Positions 9,314 through 19,024 of a DNA stretch of 41,469 nucleotides are shown piece by piece. The translations under genes were made by a program, and so were the position numbers. Every line of letters starts with the position of its first letter. The stretch's first letter is position 1. This DNA is from an uncultured Pelagibacteraceae bacterium (GTDB lineage: Bacteria; Pseudomonadota; Alphaproteobacteria; Pelagibacterales; Pelagibacteraceae), in contig CACJIJ010000013.1 in NCBI GenBank assembly GCA_902593445.1, positions 1-41,469 of the forward strand, given 5' to 3'. The notes below the pieces were generated by a model that saw only the letters and a list, made by a program, of their open reading frames with translations, was not told the DNA's origin and ran no database searches.

Positions 9314-10051
9314 TTAATTTGGAATTACGCATACAGGAATAGGCTCCATTTTATGCATATTTTGTTTTCTAATATTTTCGTATTTTGCACGATTCGGAGA
9401 ATTTGGATTCTCCATGGCTTCCTCTAATTCATTATATTTTAATCCTAGTTGACCTTCATCAGTTCTACCATCATCCCATAATCCATCAGTTGGAGGTGCA
9501 TCGATAATCTCTTGTAAAATTCCAAGCTCTTTTCCTAATTCCCAGACTTGAGTTTTATTACAATCGGCTATAGGCGAAATATCTACTCCTCCATCACCAT
9601 ATTTTGTGTAGAATCCTACTCCAAAATCTTCAACTTTATTACCTGTTCCTACAACAATTCCTTTATTGGCAGCGGCCACTTGATAAAGGGTTGTCATTCT
9701 TAATCTTGCTCTTGAATTTGCCATTCCATGTTCACTATCAAATTTTGATAAACTTGCATTAAATGCTAAAAATAACTCGTCTAAATTAATTGTGTGTGCT
9801 TCAACATTTTTAAAATTTTTTACCAACCATTCTTGATGCTTCAAACTCAAATCATGTTGATGTGATTTTTGTTTGATTGGCATAGATAAAACAATAGTTT
9901 TTAAACCAGTCATTGCACTCAGTGTGCTTGATACCGATGAGTCAATTCCTCCAGAAATTCCTATTACTAACGACTCCGCCCTGATTGGCATATTTTCAAC
10001 GTAGTTTTTGATCCAATTAGAAATAAATTTAACTTTTTCTGAAGTTTGCAT
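9314..10051 (-). CDS. nadE: NH3-dependent NAD+ synthetase
   Basis: Amidates deamido-NAD to NAD, the last step of NAD synthesis. The 245 residues contain the ATP-pyrophosphatase P-loop SGGIDSS (33-39) and conserved VVGTGNKVEDFGVGFYTKYGDGG and PPTDGLW segments. The nitrilase-like glutaminase domain of the larger NadE enzymes is absent, so ammonia is expected to be the nitrogen donor. It lies in the leftward run between the DAHP synthase and cysS genes, with short AT-rich gaps on both sides. Confidence 0.94.
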   Translation of the reverse strand: MQTSEKVKFISNWIKNYVENMPIRAESLVIGISGGIDSSVSSTLSAMTGLKTIVLSMPIKQKSHQHDLSLKHQEWLVKNFKNVEAHTINLDELFLAFNASLSKFDSEHGMANSRARLRMTTLYQVAAANKGIVVGTGNKVEDFGVGFYTKYGDGGVDISPIADCNKTQVWELGKELGILQEIIDAPPTDGLWDDGRTDEGQLGLKYNELEEAMENPNSPNRAKYENIRKQNMHKMEPIPVCVIPN

Positions 10052-10089
10052 AGTATTTTAATATTTATAATTTAAATTTTTACAATGTA

Positions 10090-11469
10090 TTAAGATGCCG
10101 CTCTGTCTGCATTTTTTGAATAGGAGCTATTCTTTTTAATCTCATCAGATATTAAAAAAGCTAATTCTAAAGCTTGGTTTCCATTAAGTCTTGGATCACA
10201 ATGAGTGTGGTATCTGGATGATAAATCTTTTTCAGATATTTTTTGAGCACCTCCTATGCACTCAGTTACATCTTGACCAGTCAATTCGATATGTAGACCC
10301 CCTGCATAACTTCCTTCACTTTGGTGACATGCAAATACTTCTTTTACTTCTTTTAAAACACTATTGAATGGTCTCGTTTTGAAACCTGTAGCTGCTTTGA
10401 TTGTATTTCCGTGGCAAGGATCACATGACCAAATCACATTTAATCCCTCTTTCTTTATTGCTCTAATTAATTTTGGTAAAAATTTTGATACATTATCTGC
10501 TCCAAATCTTGATATTAAAGTAATTTTACCTTTTTCATTTTTTGGATTAATTCTATTACAAAGATTAATCAGATCATCAGCTTTTAAAGTTGGTCCACAT
10601 TTAATACCAATAGGATTTTCAATACCTCTACAAAATTCAACATGTCCACCATCTAATTGTCTAGTTCTATCTCCGATCCAAACAAAATGAGCTGAAGTAT
10701 CATGATTTTCACCAGTGGTAGAGTCTGTTCTAGTCATAGACTCTTCAAAAGGTAGTAGTAAAGCTTCATGTGATGTCCAAAAATTTACTGTATACAATCT
10801 ATTATTAAAATCTGAAGTAATTCCACATGCTCTCATGAAAGCTATAGCATCAGCAATTTTATCTTCAAGATCCTTAAATTTTTTGGCTTGTGGGCTTTTT
10901 TTAATATAATCTAAATTCCATAAGTGGACTTTGTTTAAATCTGCAAAACCTCCTTTTGAGAAAGCTCTAATCAGATTAAGAGTTGCGGCTGATTGTGAAT
11001 AAGCTTTAAATAATCTTTTAGGATCTGGAACTCTTGCTTTTTCAGTAAATTCCATTGCATTTATGTTATCACCTAAGTAGCTTGGCAGTTCTTTGCCATC
11101 TTTAATTTCTGTTGGAGCGCTTCTGGGTTTTGAAAACTGTCCAGCTATTCTTCCAACTTTAACAACTGGTAAGGATGCCGAATAAGTCAAAACTAATGAC
11201 ATTTGCAACATAAGTTTAAATGTATCTCTAATATTATCTGGATTAAATTCTGCGAAACTTTCTGCACAATCTCCGCCTTGAAGTAAAAAAGCTTTTCCAT
11301 CTACAACATCAGCTAACTGACTTTTAAGATGTCTTGTTTCTCCTGCAAAAACTAACGGAGGAAATGTTCCTATTTTATCCAAAACCCTATCCAAATCTTT
11401 TTTATCTGGATACTCAGGAATATGTTTTACAGGATATTTTCGCCAACTATTTTTTTTCCAACTTTTCAT
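10090..11469 (-). CDS. Class II (plant-type) DAHP synthase
   Basis: 3-deoxy-D-arabino-heptulosonate-7-phosphate synthase joins phosphoenolpyruvate and erythrose-4-phosphate, the first step of the shikimate pathway. The 459 residues match the type II family and share nothing obvious with E. coli AroFGH. Signature parts are LLQGGDCAESFAE with metal-ligand Cys68, VGRIAGQFSKPRS, the central WTSHEALLLP, and near the end WSCDPCHGNT and GGLHIELTGQDVTEC. It is the only shikimate gene here. A good -10 box lies just before the ATG. Confidence 0.95.
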   Translation of the reverse strand: MKSWKKNSWRKYPVKHIPEYPDKKDLDRVLDKIGTFPPLVFAGETRHLKSQLADVVDGKAFLLQGGDCAESFAEFNPDNIRDTFKLMLQMSLVLTYSASLPVVKVGRIAGQFSKPRSAPTEIKDGKELPSYLGDNINAMEFTEKARVPDPKRLFKAYSQSAATLNLIRAFSKGGFADLNKVHLWNLDYIKKSPQAKKFKDLEDKIADAIAFMRACGITSDFNNRLYTVNFWTSHEALLLPFEESMTRTDSTTGENHDTSAHFVWIGDRTRQLDGGHVEFCRGIENPIGIKCGPTLKADDLINLCNRINPKNEKGKITLISRFGADNVSKFLPKLIRAIKKEGLNVIWSCDPCHGNTIKAATGFKTRPFNSVLKEVKEVFACHQSEGSYAGGLHIELTGQDVTECIGGAQKISEKDLSSRYHTHCDPRLNGNQALELAFLISDEIKKNSSYSKNADRAAS

Positions 11470-11478
11470 TCAACCTAG

Positions 11479-11484
11479 AGTATA
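11479..11484 (-). promoter_or_regulatory. Predicted -10 box before the DAHP synthase gene
   Basis: On the - strand TATACT (11484-11479), preceded by TG two bases upstream (TGTATATACT), lies 9 bases before the ATG at 11469. No convincing -35 box is visible 16-18 bases upstream. If used, the mRNA would be almost leaderless. This is suggestive only. Confidence 0.35.
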
Positions 11485-11508
11485 TACACTTAATTAAAAA
11501 AAATTGTA

Positions 11509-12282
11509 CTAAAGAATTAATTTAACTGCAAAAATACCTAAAATTTCTCTAAAAAATAAATTCAATTTTCTCAAATTATCTATTACACGAAAATTTTGAT
11601 AAAAATTTAAAAATTTTCCCTCATTTACTGTTTGCCGAAAATCTACAGCATAGGGTATTAATTTTATATCAAATTTTTCAGAAATTAGCATTGATCTTTT
11701 CATGTGGAAAGCAGATGTAATTAATATGTCATTTTTATTAATTAAGTTTAACATTTTAATTTTTTTAATATTTTCTATAGTATTTCTGGTCGACCCAACA
11801 AATATCACTCTTTCTAAATCAAAACCTACATTATTATAAAATAATTTTGCGACATCTATCTCATTATAATCATCATCAGAAGCAGACAAATAACCTGAAC
11901 CTCCAACAAAAATAATTTTTGATTTAGGGTTCTTTAATGCTAAATCAACAGAAGATATTAGTCTTTCAGATGCAGCATTTAAATTTAAAATTTTACTTAA
12001 CTTTGTATGAAAAATTGACTCAGAGCCTGCAAGAACAATTATATTATTGTATGTGAGATTTGTTTTTTTATCCAAAAAACCTTCTTCCAAGTATTTTAAT
12101 CCTAAGTTTCCAAATGGAAAAAAACTAAAAATAAAAAAAATTGAAACAAAAAAAATTAAAATTAACTTAAAATATTTTTTTTTAAAAACCAAATAAAGAA
12201 ATAAAAAAATAAATACTCCAAATATTATGAAATTAACAACGTCTAAAAATGGAGATAAAATTTTAGAAAGATAAAAATACAA
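11509..12282 (-). CDS. YdcF/SanA-like DUF218 membrane protein
   Basis: A 257-residue inner-membrane protein of the DUF218 (YdcF/ElyC/SanA) family, linked in other bacteria to envelope or peptidoglycan maintenance; the biochemical role is not settled. Two hydrophobic segments (about 5-30 and 34-52) are followed by a soluble domain with NIIVLAGSES, FVGGSGYLSA, GSTRNTIENI and TSAFHMKRSM, all typical of the family. The start is TTG, one base after the glmS stop. No ATG fits, and the N-terminus YLSKILSPFLDVVNF aligns with family N-termini. The position after glmU-C and glmS fits an envelope function. Confidence 0.85.
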   Translation of the reverse strand: MYFYLSKILSPFLDVVNFIIFGVFIFLFLYLVFKKKYFKLILIFFVSIFFIFSFFPFGNLGLKYLEEGFLDKKTNLTYNNIIVLAGSESIFHTKLSKILNLNAASERLISSVDLALKNPKSKIIFVGGSGYLSASDDDYNEIDVAKLFYNNVGFDLERVIFVGSTRNTIENIKKIKMLNLINKNDILITSAFHMKRSMLISEKFDIKLIPYAVDFRQTVNEGKFLNFYQNFRVIDNLRKLNLFFREILGIFAVKLIL

Positions 12283-12283
12283 T

Positions 12284-14104
12284 TTATTCTACAGTAACTG
12301 ATTTTGCTAGATTTCTTGGCTTGTCAATATCATAACCTTTTTTAAGGGCAGAGTAATATGCTAACTTTTGAAGAGGTATTGTTAATAGAAATGGAAGTAA
12401 ATCATCATTTGTATTTTCAACTTCGATAGTTTCCCAAATATTTTCAGAAAAAATCTCATCTTTACTTTTATTTGTAATTAATAAAACTTTAGCACCTCTT
12501 GCAATAACCTCCTGCATATTTGAAATTGTTTTTTTATAATAATTATCTCTAGGAGCTAAAACTACTACAGGCATTCCTTCTTCAATCAAAGCAAGTGGGC
12601 CATGTTTCATTTCGCCTGCTGGATATCCTTCAGCGTGAACATAAGAAAGTTCTTTAAGTTTTAACGCTCCTTCCAAAGCAATCGGGTAAGAAAAACCTCT
12701 TCCTAAAAACATTGAACCTTTTGCATCATTAAATGTAGAAGATATTGCTTGAATATCATTATCAAGTTGCAATGTTTTTTCAATTAAATCAGGTAAAGAT
12801 TTTAGATCATTTATTTTCTCTTGATAATCTTTTTTTTCAATTTCATTTCTCAACGAACCAAGTTTTAAAGTTAAAATATATAAAACGAGTATTTGTCCCA
12901 AAAATGCCTTTGTTGATGCAACTCCAATCTCTGGACCGCAATGAATTGGTAGCACAAAATTCGAGTCCCTCGCTATAGAACTTTCAATTACATTTACTAT
13001 AGCGCAAGTTTTCATATGATTTTTGTTACAAAGATCTAGAGCCGCATAAGTGTCTGCTGTTTCGCCAGATTGAGAAACAAAGACGTATAAGGTATCTTTT
13101 TTAAATCTATTTTTTCTATATCTAAACTCTGAAGCTATATCTATGCTAACGTCTAAAGTTGTAATTTCTTCAAACCAATATTTTGCCATCAAACAAGAAT
13201 GGTAAGCTGTTCCACATCCGATTAAAGTTATTGAGCTAATTTCATTTATTTTCCATGGAAAATTAAAAATATTAATCTCTTTATTCACATTATCTATATA
13301 TTCTTTTATACCAGTTTTAATCGTTCTTGGTTGCTCTTCAATTTCTTTTGCCATGAAATGCTTAAAATCACCTTTGTCATAACTCGCTTCATCTGATGAT
13401 AATTCTAATATTTTTTTGTTAACTTTTTTACCTTCTTCATTGAAAAAAAGGACTTGATCTTTTTTAACAATACAAAATTCACCATCGTCAAGGTAAGTGA
13501 TTTTATTTGTCATTGATTTCAAAGCATAAGAATCTGACCCTAGGTAGTTTTCATTTGGACCATAACCTACTGCAAGAGGTGATCCCCTTCTAGCACCAAT
13601 AATTAAGTCTGGGATCTCTTTAAAGACAATTCCTAGTGCAAAGCTACCATGAAGTTGTTTTAAGGTCTTTGTTATCGCTTCTTCTAATTCTGAAATTTTC
13701 AAGTTCTCAGTGATTAAATGAACAATTACCTCTGTGTCTGTTTGTGATTTAAAATTATGTCCTTTACTAATTAAATGTTTTTTTAATATTGTCGAATTTT
13801 CAATAATTCCATTATGAACAACAGAAACATTATCAGAAGAATGTGGGTGAGCATTAACACTGTTTGGTATACCATGAGTAGCCCATCTAACATGTCCTAT
13901 TCCAATATTCCCTTTTAGATTTTTTAAGTCAAAATTATTTTCTAAATTATCTACTCTCCCCTCAGATTTTACTTCATTAATTTTTCCATTTGATAGTGTT
14001 GCAATTCCAGCTGAGTCATAACCTCTGTACTCTAATTTTTTTAAAGAATTAATTATATTTGCTGAAACAGGTTTGTTGCTAGATATTCCTATAATTCCAC
14101 ACAT
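12284..14104 (-). CDS. glmS: Glucosamine-6-phosphate synthase
   Basis: Glutamine:fructose-6-phosphate aminotransferase makes glucosamine-6-phosphate for peptidoglycan and LPS. The 606 residues are full length. Cys2 in MCGIIGI is the N-terminal glutaminase nucleophile, with GHVRWATHG and the QTDTEV region also in that domain. Two SIS sugar-isomerase modules follow (for example IGCGTAYHS, VSQSGETADT and STKAF), and the end KPRNLAKSVTVE is diagnostic. It lies 3 bases after the stand-alone GlmU acetyltransferase gene, so two consecutive UDP-GlcNAc pathway genes share a transcript. There is no room for a glmS ribozyme. Confidence 0.97.
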   Translation of the reverse strand: MCGIIGISSNKPVSANIINSLKKLEYRGYDSAGIATLSNGKINEVKSEGRVDNLENNFDLKNLKGNIGIGHVRWATHGIPNSVNAHPHSSDNVSVVHNGIIENSTILKKHLISKGHNFKSQTDTEVIVHLITENLKISELEEAITKTLKQLHGSFALGIVFKEIPDLIIGARRGSPLAVGYGPNENYLGSDSYALKSMTNKITYLDDGEFCIVKKDQVLFFNEEGKKVNKKILELSSDEASYDKGDFKHFMAKEIEEQPRTIKTGIKEYIDNVNKEINIFNFPWKINEISSITLIGCGTAYHSCLMAKYWFEEITTLDVSIDIASEFRYRKNRFKKDTLYVFVSQSGETADTYAALDLCNKNHMKTCAIVNVIESSIARDSNFVLPIHCGPEIGVASTKAFLGQILVLYILTLKLGSLRNEIEKKDYQEKINDLKSLPDLIEKTLQLDNDIQAISSTFNDAKGSMFLGRGFSYPIALEGALKLKELSYVHAEGYPAGEMKHGPLALIEEGMPVVVLAPRDNYYKKTISNMQEVIARGAKVLLITNKSKDEIFSENIWETIEVENTNDDLLPFLLTIPLQKLAYYSALKKGYDIDKPRNLAKSVTVE

Positions 14105-14107
14105 AAT

Positions 14108-14713
14108 TTATTTTTTTTTGTAATTCTTAACCTCAAATTGTGGCGATCTTGTTAAAGCTAAAGACTTGGCTTTTACATCTTTAGTTATAACTGAGCCAGC
14201 GCCAACTATACTATCTTTATTTATTGTTATGGGTGCAACAAGTGATGAATTGGATCCTATAAAAACTTTATCTTTAATTTTAGTCATATTTTTATTTACT
14301 CCATCATAGTTACAAGTAATTGTACCAGCACCAATATTAACAGATTTTCCAACATTGCTATCACCAACATAAGATAAATGACTTACTTTAGATTTTTTTC
14401 CAATAACACTTTTTTTGATTTCGACAAAATTACCAACTTTAGATCCTTCTTTTAAAGTCGTTTTAGGTCTTATCCTTGCATAAGGTCCAATCTCAACTTG
14501 ATTTTCAATTTTACACGACTCTAAGTGTGAAAAAGATTTTATAATTACATTATTACCAATTTTAACCTTAGAACCTATAACCACATAAGGTTCTATAATT
14601 ACATTCTTTCCAATCTTAGTATCTTTTGAAAAAAAAATAGTTTCAGGACCAAGCATTTTAACACCTAGTTTAATAAATTTTTTTCTTAGTTTTATTTGCT
14701 CAGAATCTTTCAT
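14108..14713 (-). CDS. Stand-alone glucosamine-1-phosphate N-acetyltransferase domain of GlmU
   Basis: A 201-residue left-handed beta-helix protein that matches only the C-terminal half of GlmU. It begins at the linker helix and has no uridylyltransferase (Rossmann) domain. From residue 82 to 141 it aligns without gaps to E. coli GlmU with an offset of 251. It keeps Arg82 (333), Lys100 (351), catalytic His112 (363), Tyr115 (366), Asn126 (377), Asn135 (386) and Lys141 (392), so acetyl transfer from acetyl-CoA to GlcN-1-P should work. The ATG directly precedes the linker, with only a 69-base divergent promoter region upstream. This is not a fragment of an interrupted ORF: there is no remnant of the N-terminal domain in the window. 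UDP-GlcNAc formation must use a separate pyrophosphorylase elsewhere. Confidence 0.9.
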   Translation of the reverse strand: MKDSEQIKLRKKFIKLGVKMLGPETIFFSKDTKIGKNVIIEPYVVIGSKVKIGNNVIIKSFSHLESCKIENQVEIGPYARIRPKTTLKEGSKVGNFVEIKKSVIGKKSKVSHLSYVGDSNVGKSVNIGAGTITCNYDGVNKNMTKIKDKVFIGSNSSLVAPITINKDSIVGAGSVITKDVKAKSLALTRSPQFEVKNYKKK

Positions 14714-14782
14714 TTGGAATTTATTTACATTAAGTATATACCTTGATTAATTCACAATTTATTTCTTTAAAATACTTTTATA
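14714..14782. promoter_or_regulatory. Divergent promoter region between glmU-C and gph
   Basis: These 69 AT-rich bases separate two diverging genes. Leftward, TATACT (14738-14733) is a good -10 box about 20 bases before the glmU-C ATG, without a clear -35. Rightward, TTGATT (14743-14748) and TAAAAT (14768-14773) are 19 bases apart, and the start point would lie almost at the gph ATG. Both assignments are by eye. Confidence 0.4.
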
Positions 14783-15448
14783 ATGAAACAAAAATTTACA
14801 GTTTTATTTGATTTAGACGGTACTTTAGTTGATACGGCTCCTGATTTGATACGTGCCCATAATCACGTAATGAAAAAATTTGGTTACCCCACTAAGACTT
14901 TAGGAGAACTAAAAAATGCTGTTGGCAAAGGTGCTAAAGCAATGATGGCAAAGGCTAATGGGCAGTGGAAATGGTTTGATGAAAAAATTCAAAATGAAAT
15001 GACAGATGAATTTTTATCTTATTATGGAAATAATATTTTACATGAAAGTAAGTTAATAAATGGTGTAAAAGAATTTTTAAATTGGTGTAAAAAGGAAAAT
15101 ATTTCTATGGCGGTATGCACTAATAAAACTGAACACTTAGCGGTTGATCTTTTAAAAAAAATTGGAATTTATGACTATTTTGAATATGTTGCAGGATACA
15201 ATACCTTTGAATATTGTAAACCAGACCCCAGACATTTAACAACAACTATAGAAATTTTAGATGGTGATAAAAATAAATCTGTTATGATTGGTGATAGCGA
15301 GACAGATGCGAACGCTGCTAAGGCTGCTGAAATTCCAATAATTTTACTAAAATATGGATATACAGAAAAAAGATCTGATGAAATTTATCATAATCACATA
15401 ATAAAAGACTTTGTAGGTATTGAGAAAATAATATCTGAATATCTTTAA
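14783..15448 (+). CDS. gph: HAD-superfamily phosphatase, phosphoglycolate phosphatase-like
   Basis: A 221-residue HAD hydrolase of the Gph type, which removes phosphate from 2-phosphoglycolate. Motif I is FDLDGTLVDT (Asp nucleophile and acid/base Asp, near residues 10-12), motif II lies in MAVCTNKT, and motif III/IV is MIGDSETDANAAK. The cap insertion and length fit Gph. An upstream gene for Rubisco is not expected in this lineage, so the role may be repair of phosphoglycolate from DNA damage; other phosphate-ester substrates are possible. It stands 53 bases upstream of the methylcitrate operon and could be co-transcribed with it. Confidence 0.78.
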   Translation: MKQKFTVLFDLDGTLVDTAPDLIRAHNHVMKKFGYPTKTLGELKNAVGKGAKAMMAKANGQWKWFDEKIQNEMTDEFLSYYGNNILHESKLINGVKEFLNWCKKENISMAVCTNKTEHLAVDLLKKIGIYDYFEYVAGYNTFEYCKPDPRHLTTTIEILDGDKNKSVMIGDSETDANAAKAAEIPIILLKYGYTEKRSDEIYHNHIIKDFVGIEKIISEYL

Positions 15449-15501
15449 TATTGATTAATTTATTTTAACTATTAAAACAAAATCACAAATTAGGAGTTAT
15501 T

Positions 15502-17004
15502 TTGTTATTACATGCTGTCAAAGTATATCCGTCAAAAATTAATCTTCCAAAGAAGAAGCAGCTTGCGTGGAAAATTGCAGAAATAGCAAGCGATAATGCT
15601 AAATTAAATAAAGATGCTATTGAAATGGTTATCAATAGAATAATTGATAACGCTTCAGTTGCTATTGCTTCATTAAATAGAAAGCCAGTAATCTCATCTA
15701 GAGAGATGGCATTAAAGCATTCTAGAAAAAATGGCGCTACTATATTCGGTATAAACTCAAAACTAAAATTTGATTGCGAATGGGCAGCTTGGTCTAATGG
15801 AACCGCAGTTAGAGAATTAGATTTCCATGACACTTTTTTAGCTGCAGATTATAGTCATCCTGGTGATAATATCCCTCCACTTATAAGTGTTGCACAACAA
15901 AATAGAAAAAGTGGATTGGATTTACTAAGAGGAATAATTACTGCATACGAAGTTCAAGTAAATTTAGTTAAAGGAATTTGTTTACATAAACATAAAGTTG
16001 ATCATATTGCTCATTTAGGACCTAGTGTGGCTGCTGGATTAGGAACAATGTTAAAATTAAATACCGAAACTATTTATCAGGCTGTTCAACAGGCACTACA
16101 TACAACAATTTCAACAAGACAATCAAGAAAAGGAGAAATTTCAAGTTGGAAAGCTTATGCTCCAGCACACGCTGGCAAGCTTGCTATCGAAGCTGTAGAT
16201 AGAGCTATGCGTGGTGAAGGAGCTCCAAGTCCAATTTATGAAGGTGAAGACAGTGTAATTGCAAGAATACTAGATGGTAAAAAAGCTAACTACAAAGTCC
16301 CATTACCAAAAAAAGGTGAAAGTAAAAAAGCTATTTTAGAGACATACACAAAAGAATATTCTGCAGAATATCAATCACAAGCATTAATAGATCTAGCTAA
16401 AAAGCTAAAAACAAAAATCCCTAACTTAAATCTAATTAAAAAAATTGATATTTTTACAAGTCATCATACTCATTATGTTATAGGTACAGGTGCAAATGAT
16501 CCTCAAAAAATGGATCCTAAAGCTAGCAGAGAAACATTGGATCATTCTATAATGTATATCTTTGCTGTAGCACTAGAAGATGGGGATTGGCATCATGTCA
16601 AATCTTATACAAAAGCTAGAGCAAACAGAAAAAGTACGATCAAAATTTGGAGATCAATAAAAACATATGAAGATAAAAAATGGACAAAAAAATATCATGA
16701 TCCAAATCCAAAAAACAAAGCATTCGGTGCTAAAGTTGTTGTAACACTTAACAATGGAAAAAAAATTACAGAAGAATTAGATAGAGCAGACGCACATCCA
16801 TATGGGGCTAGACCATTTAAGAGAGAAAATTATATAAATAAATTTTTAACTTTAACTGAAGGTATTTTAAATAAAAAAGAAAGTAGTCGTTTTTTAAAAA
16901 CAGTACAAAATTTAAGAAATTTAAAATCTGGTCAACTTCATAAATTGAATATTGAAGTCAAAAAAAGTAAATTAAAGCAAAATAAAAAAGAAGGAATTTT
17001 TTAA
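15502..17004 (+). CDS. prpD: 2-methylcitrate dehydratase (MmgE/PrpD family)
   Basis: Dehydrates 2-methylcitrate to 2-methylaconitate in propionyl-CoA breakdown. The 500-residue protein shows PrpD signatures: [15 protein letters not shown] near 95-110, the [14 protein letters not shown] segment, the GLLRG-like [14 protein letters not shown] helix, and [19 protein letters not shown]. The start is TTG at 15502, supported by a Shine-Dalgarno AGGAG at 15492-15496, five bases upstream, and by [10 protein letters not shown] aligning with family N-termini. It shares its last base with the prpB start. It is followed directly by prpB and prpC, which strengthens the call over other MmgE/PrpD relatives. 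Confidence 0.9.
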   Translation: MLLHAVKVYPSKINLPKKKQLAWKIAEIASDNAKLNKDAIEMVINRIIDNASVAIASLNRKPVISSREMALKHSRKNGATIFGINSKLKFDCEWAAWSNGTAVRELDFHDTFLAADYSHPGDNIPPLISVAQQNRKSGLDLLRGIITAYEVQVNLVKGICLHKHKVDHIAHLGPSVAAGLGTMLKLNTETIYQAVQQALHTTISTRQSRKGEISSWKAYAPAHAGKLAIEAVDRAMRGEGAPSPIYEGEDSVIARILDGKKANYKVPLPKKGESKKAILETYTKEYSAEYQSQALIDLAKKLKTKIPNLNLIKKIDIFTSHHTHYVIGTGANDPQKMDPKASRETLDHSIMYIFAVALEDGDWHHVKSYTKARANRKSTIKIWRSIKTYEDKKWTKKYHDPNPKNKAFGAKVVVTLNNGKKITEELDRADAHPYGARPFKRENYINKFLTLTEGILNKKESSRFLKTVQNLRNLKSGQLHKLNIEVKKSKLKQNKKEGIF

Positions 17005-17900
17005 TGCATTTTGTAGAAAAAGAACCTAGCCAAAAAAGATTAGATTTTGATCAAAAATTAAAATCAAATAAAATTTTAAGAGTTCCGGGCGCATACAATC
17101 CTCTAACTGCAAAATTGATAGAAGAAATTGGATATGATGCAGTATATGTGTCAGGTGGAGTAATGGCTAATGATCTTGGTTTTCCAGATATTGGCTTAAC
17201 TACACTACATGATGTTAGTACAAGATCTTATTTAATTTCTAGAGTTACAAATCTACCAACAATAGTTGATATAGATACAGGATTTAAATCATGTAAACAA
17301 ACCATAGAAACCTTTGAGGAATTTGGAATAACAGGAGTTCATTTAGAGGATCAAATTGAAAGAAAAAGATGTGGGCATCTTGATAATAAAGAACTTATTT
17401 CAACTGACGATATGGTTAAAAAAATCAAAGAATGTGTTGCTGCAAAAAAAGATAAAAATTTTAAAATTATTGCACGTTCAGATGCTAAAAGTGTTGAAGG
17501 AATTGATAAAATGATTGGAAGATGCAAGGCTTACATTGATGCTGGAGCAGAAATTATATTTCCTGAAGCTCTTCAAGATGAAAAAGATTTTGAAAAAGTC
17601 CGTAAAGAATTATCAGGCTATTTATTAGCTAACATGACTGAATTTGGTAAATCAAAATTATTTAACTATAAAGAATTAGAAAATTTTGGTTATAATATTG
17701 TAATTTATCCAGTAACAACACAAAGATTAGCTATGAAAAATGTAGAGGAAGGATTAAGAGACATTTATGCAAATGGACATCAAAATAATATTATTGATAA
17801 AATGCAAACTAGAAAAAGACTATATGAACTAGTCGATTATGAAAAATATAATTCTTTAGATGAAAAAATTTATAATTTTAGTACAGAAGGACATGAATAA
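17004..17900 (+). CDS. prpB: 2-methylisocitrate lyase
   Basis: Cleaves 2-methylisocitrate to pyruvate and succinate, the last step of the methylcitrate cycle. The 298 residues carry the isocitrate-lyase-superfamily signature KRCGH at 121-125, with Cys123 the expected catalytic residue at the same number as in E. coli PrpB. VDIDTGFK (88-95), IARSDAK and FPEALQ are also present. The start overlaps the prpD stop (TAATG) and the stop overlaps the prpC start the same way, so all three are translationally coupled. Confidence 0.93.
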   Translation: MHFVEKEPSQKRLDFDQKLKSNKILRVPGAYNPLTAKLIEEIGYDAVYVSGGVMANDLGFPDIGLTTLHDVSTRSYLISRVTNLPTIVDIDTGFKSCKQTIETFEEFGITGVHLEDQIERKRCGHLDNKELISTDDMVKKIKECVAAKKDKNFKIIARSDAKSVEGIDKMIGRCKAYIDAGAEIIFPEALQDEKDFEKVRKELSGYLLANMTEFGKSKLFNYKELENFGYNIVIYPVTTQRLAMKNVEEGLRDIYANGHQNNIIDKMQTRKRLYELVDYEKYNSLDEKIYNFSTEGHE

Positions 17901-19024
17901 TGAGTGATGATATAAAAAAAGGCTTACTAGGCATTGTAGTAGATGAAACTGAGGTTTCAAAAGTAATGCCTGAAATTAATTCTCTTACATATAGAGGTTA
18001 TGCCGCTCAAGATTTATGTGAGTACTGTAGGTTTGAAGAGGTTGCATATTTAATATTAAATAAAGATCTTCCTAATTCGATAGAACTAAAACACTTTGAA
18101 AAAGAAGAGAAAAACAATAGAGAGTTAACGAAAAATTTATATGAAATTATAAAACATATGCCAAAAAGATCTCATCCTATGGATGTTGCTAGAACTGCAG
18201 TTAGCGTTATGGGGTTGGAGGATAAGGAGACTACAGATTCTTCGCCTGAAGCGAATATGAGAAAAGCTTTAAGAATTTTTGCAAAAACTCCTACAGCATT
18301 GGCAGCTTTTTATAGAATAAGAAAAGGGAAAAAAATAATAAAACCAAAGAAAAATTTAACTTTCGCAGAAAATTTTTTTTATATGTGCTTTGGTAAAGTA
18401 CCACAAAAAGAAATTGTTAAAGCTTTTGATGTATCTTTAATTTTATATGCAGAACATAGTTTTAATGTTTCAACTTTTACTGCTAGAACTATCACTAGTA
18501 GCCTGTCAGATATACATGGTGCAATAACTGGCGCTATCGCGAGTTTAAAAGGTCCACTTCATGGTGGAGCCAATGAAGAGGTAATGCATATGATGAACAA
18601 AATCAAAAAACCAGAGAATGCACTAAAATGGATAAATAATGCACTTAAAAATAAAGAGGTAGTCATGGGATTTGGGCATAGAGTTTATAAATCAGGGGAC
18701 TCTAGAGTTCCAACTATGAGAAAATACTTCGGTAAAGTCGCTAAGCTTAAAAAAGATAAAAAATTTGAAAAAATCTACGATATTGTAGAAAAAGTTATGA
18801 TTAAAAAGAAAAATATTTACCCTAACGTAGATTATCCAACTGGACCTACTTACCATTTGATGGGTTTTGAAACTGATTTTTTTACTCCTATATTTGTAAT
18901 TTCAAGGATTACAGGTTGGTCTGCTCACATAATGGAGCAACATGCTGCTAACAAACTTATTAGACCTTTGGCGAGTTACAAAGGTAGTAAGCACCGAAAA
19001 GTGATGCAATTAAATCAAAGATAA
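17900..19024 (+). CDS. prpC: 2-methylcitrate synthase / citrate synthase family
   Basis: Joins propionyl-CoA and oxaloacetate to 2-methylcitrate. The 374 residues are the short citrate synthase type. Catalytic motifs are visible: GPLHGGANEEVM (first His), MGFGHRVYKSGDSR (second His) and FETDFFTPIF (Asp). The context of prpD and prpB argues for methylcitrate synthase over the housekeeping citrate synthase, though such enzymes often have both activities. No prpE, prpR or acnD is nearby. Its stop abuts the convergent small-lipoprotein gene with no gap. Confidence 0.88.
   Translation: MSDDIKKGLLGIVVDETEVSKVMPEINSLTYRGYAAQDLCEYCRFEEVAYLILNKDLPNSIELKHFEKEEKNNRELTKNLYEIIKHMPKRSHPMDVARTAVSVMGLEDKETTDSSPEANMRKALRIFAKTPTALAAFYRIRKGKKIIKPKKNLTFAENFFYMCFGKVPQKEIVKAFDVSLILYAEHSFNVSTFTARTITSSLSDIHGAITGAIASLKGPLHGGANEEVMHMMNKIKKPENALKWINNALKNKEVVMGFGHRVYKSGDSRVPTMRKYFGKVAKLKKDKKFEKIYDIVEKVMIKKKNIYPNVDYPTGPTYHLMGFETDFFTPIFVISRITGWSAHIMEQHAANKLIRPLASYKGSKHRKVMQLNQR

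Noticed and set aside
12282..14104. Possible glmS ribozyme or riboswitch before glmS
   Set aside because: Only three bases separate glmS from the upstream glmU-C gene, so there is no leader for a ribozyme.
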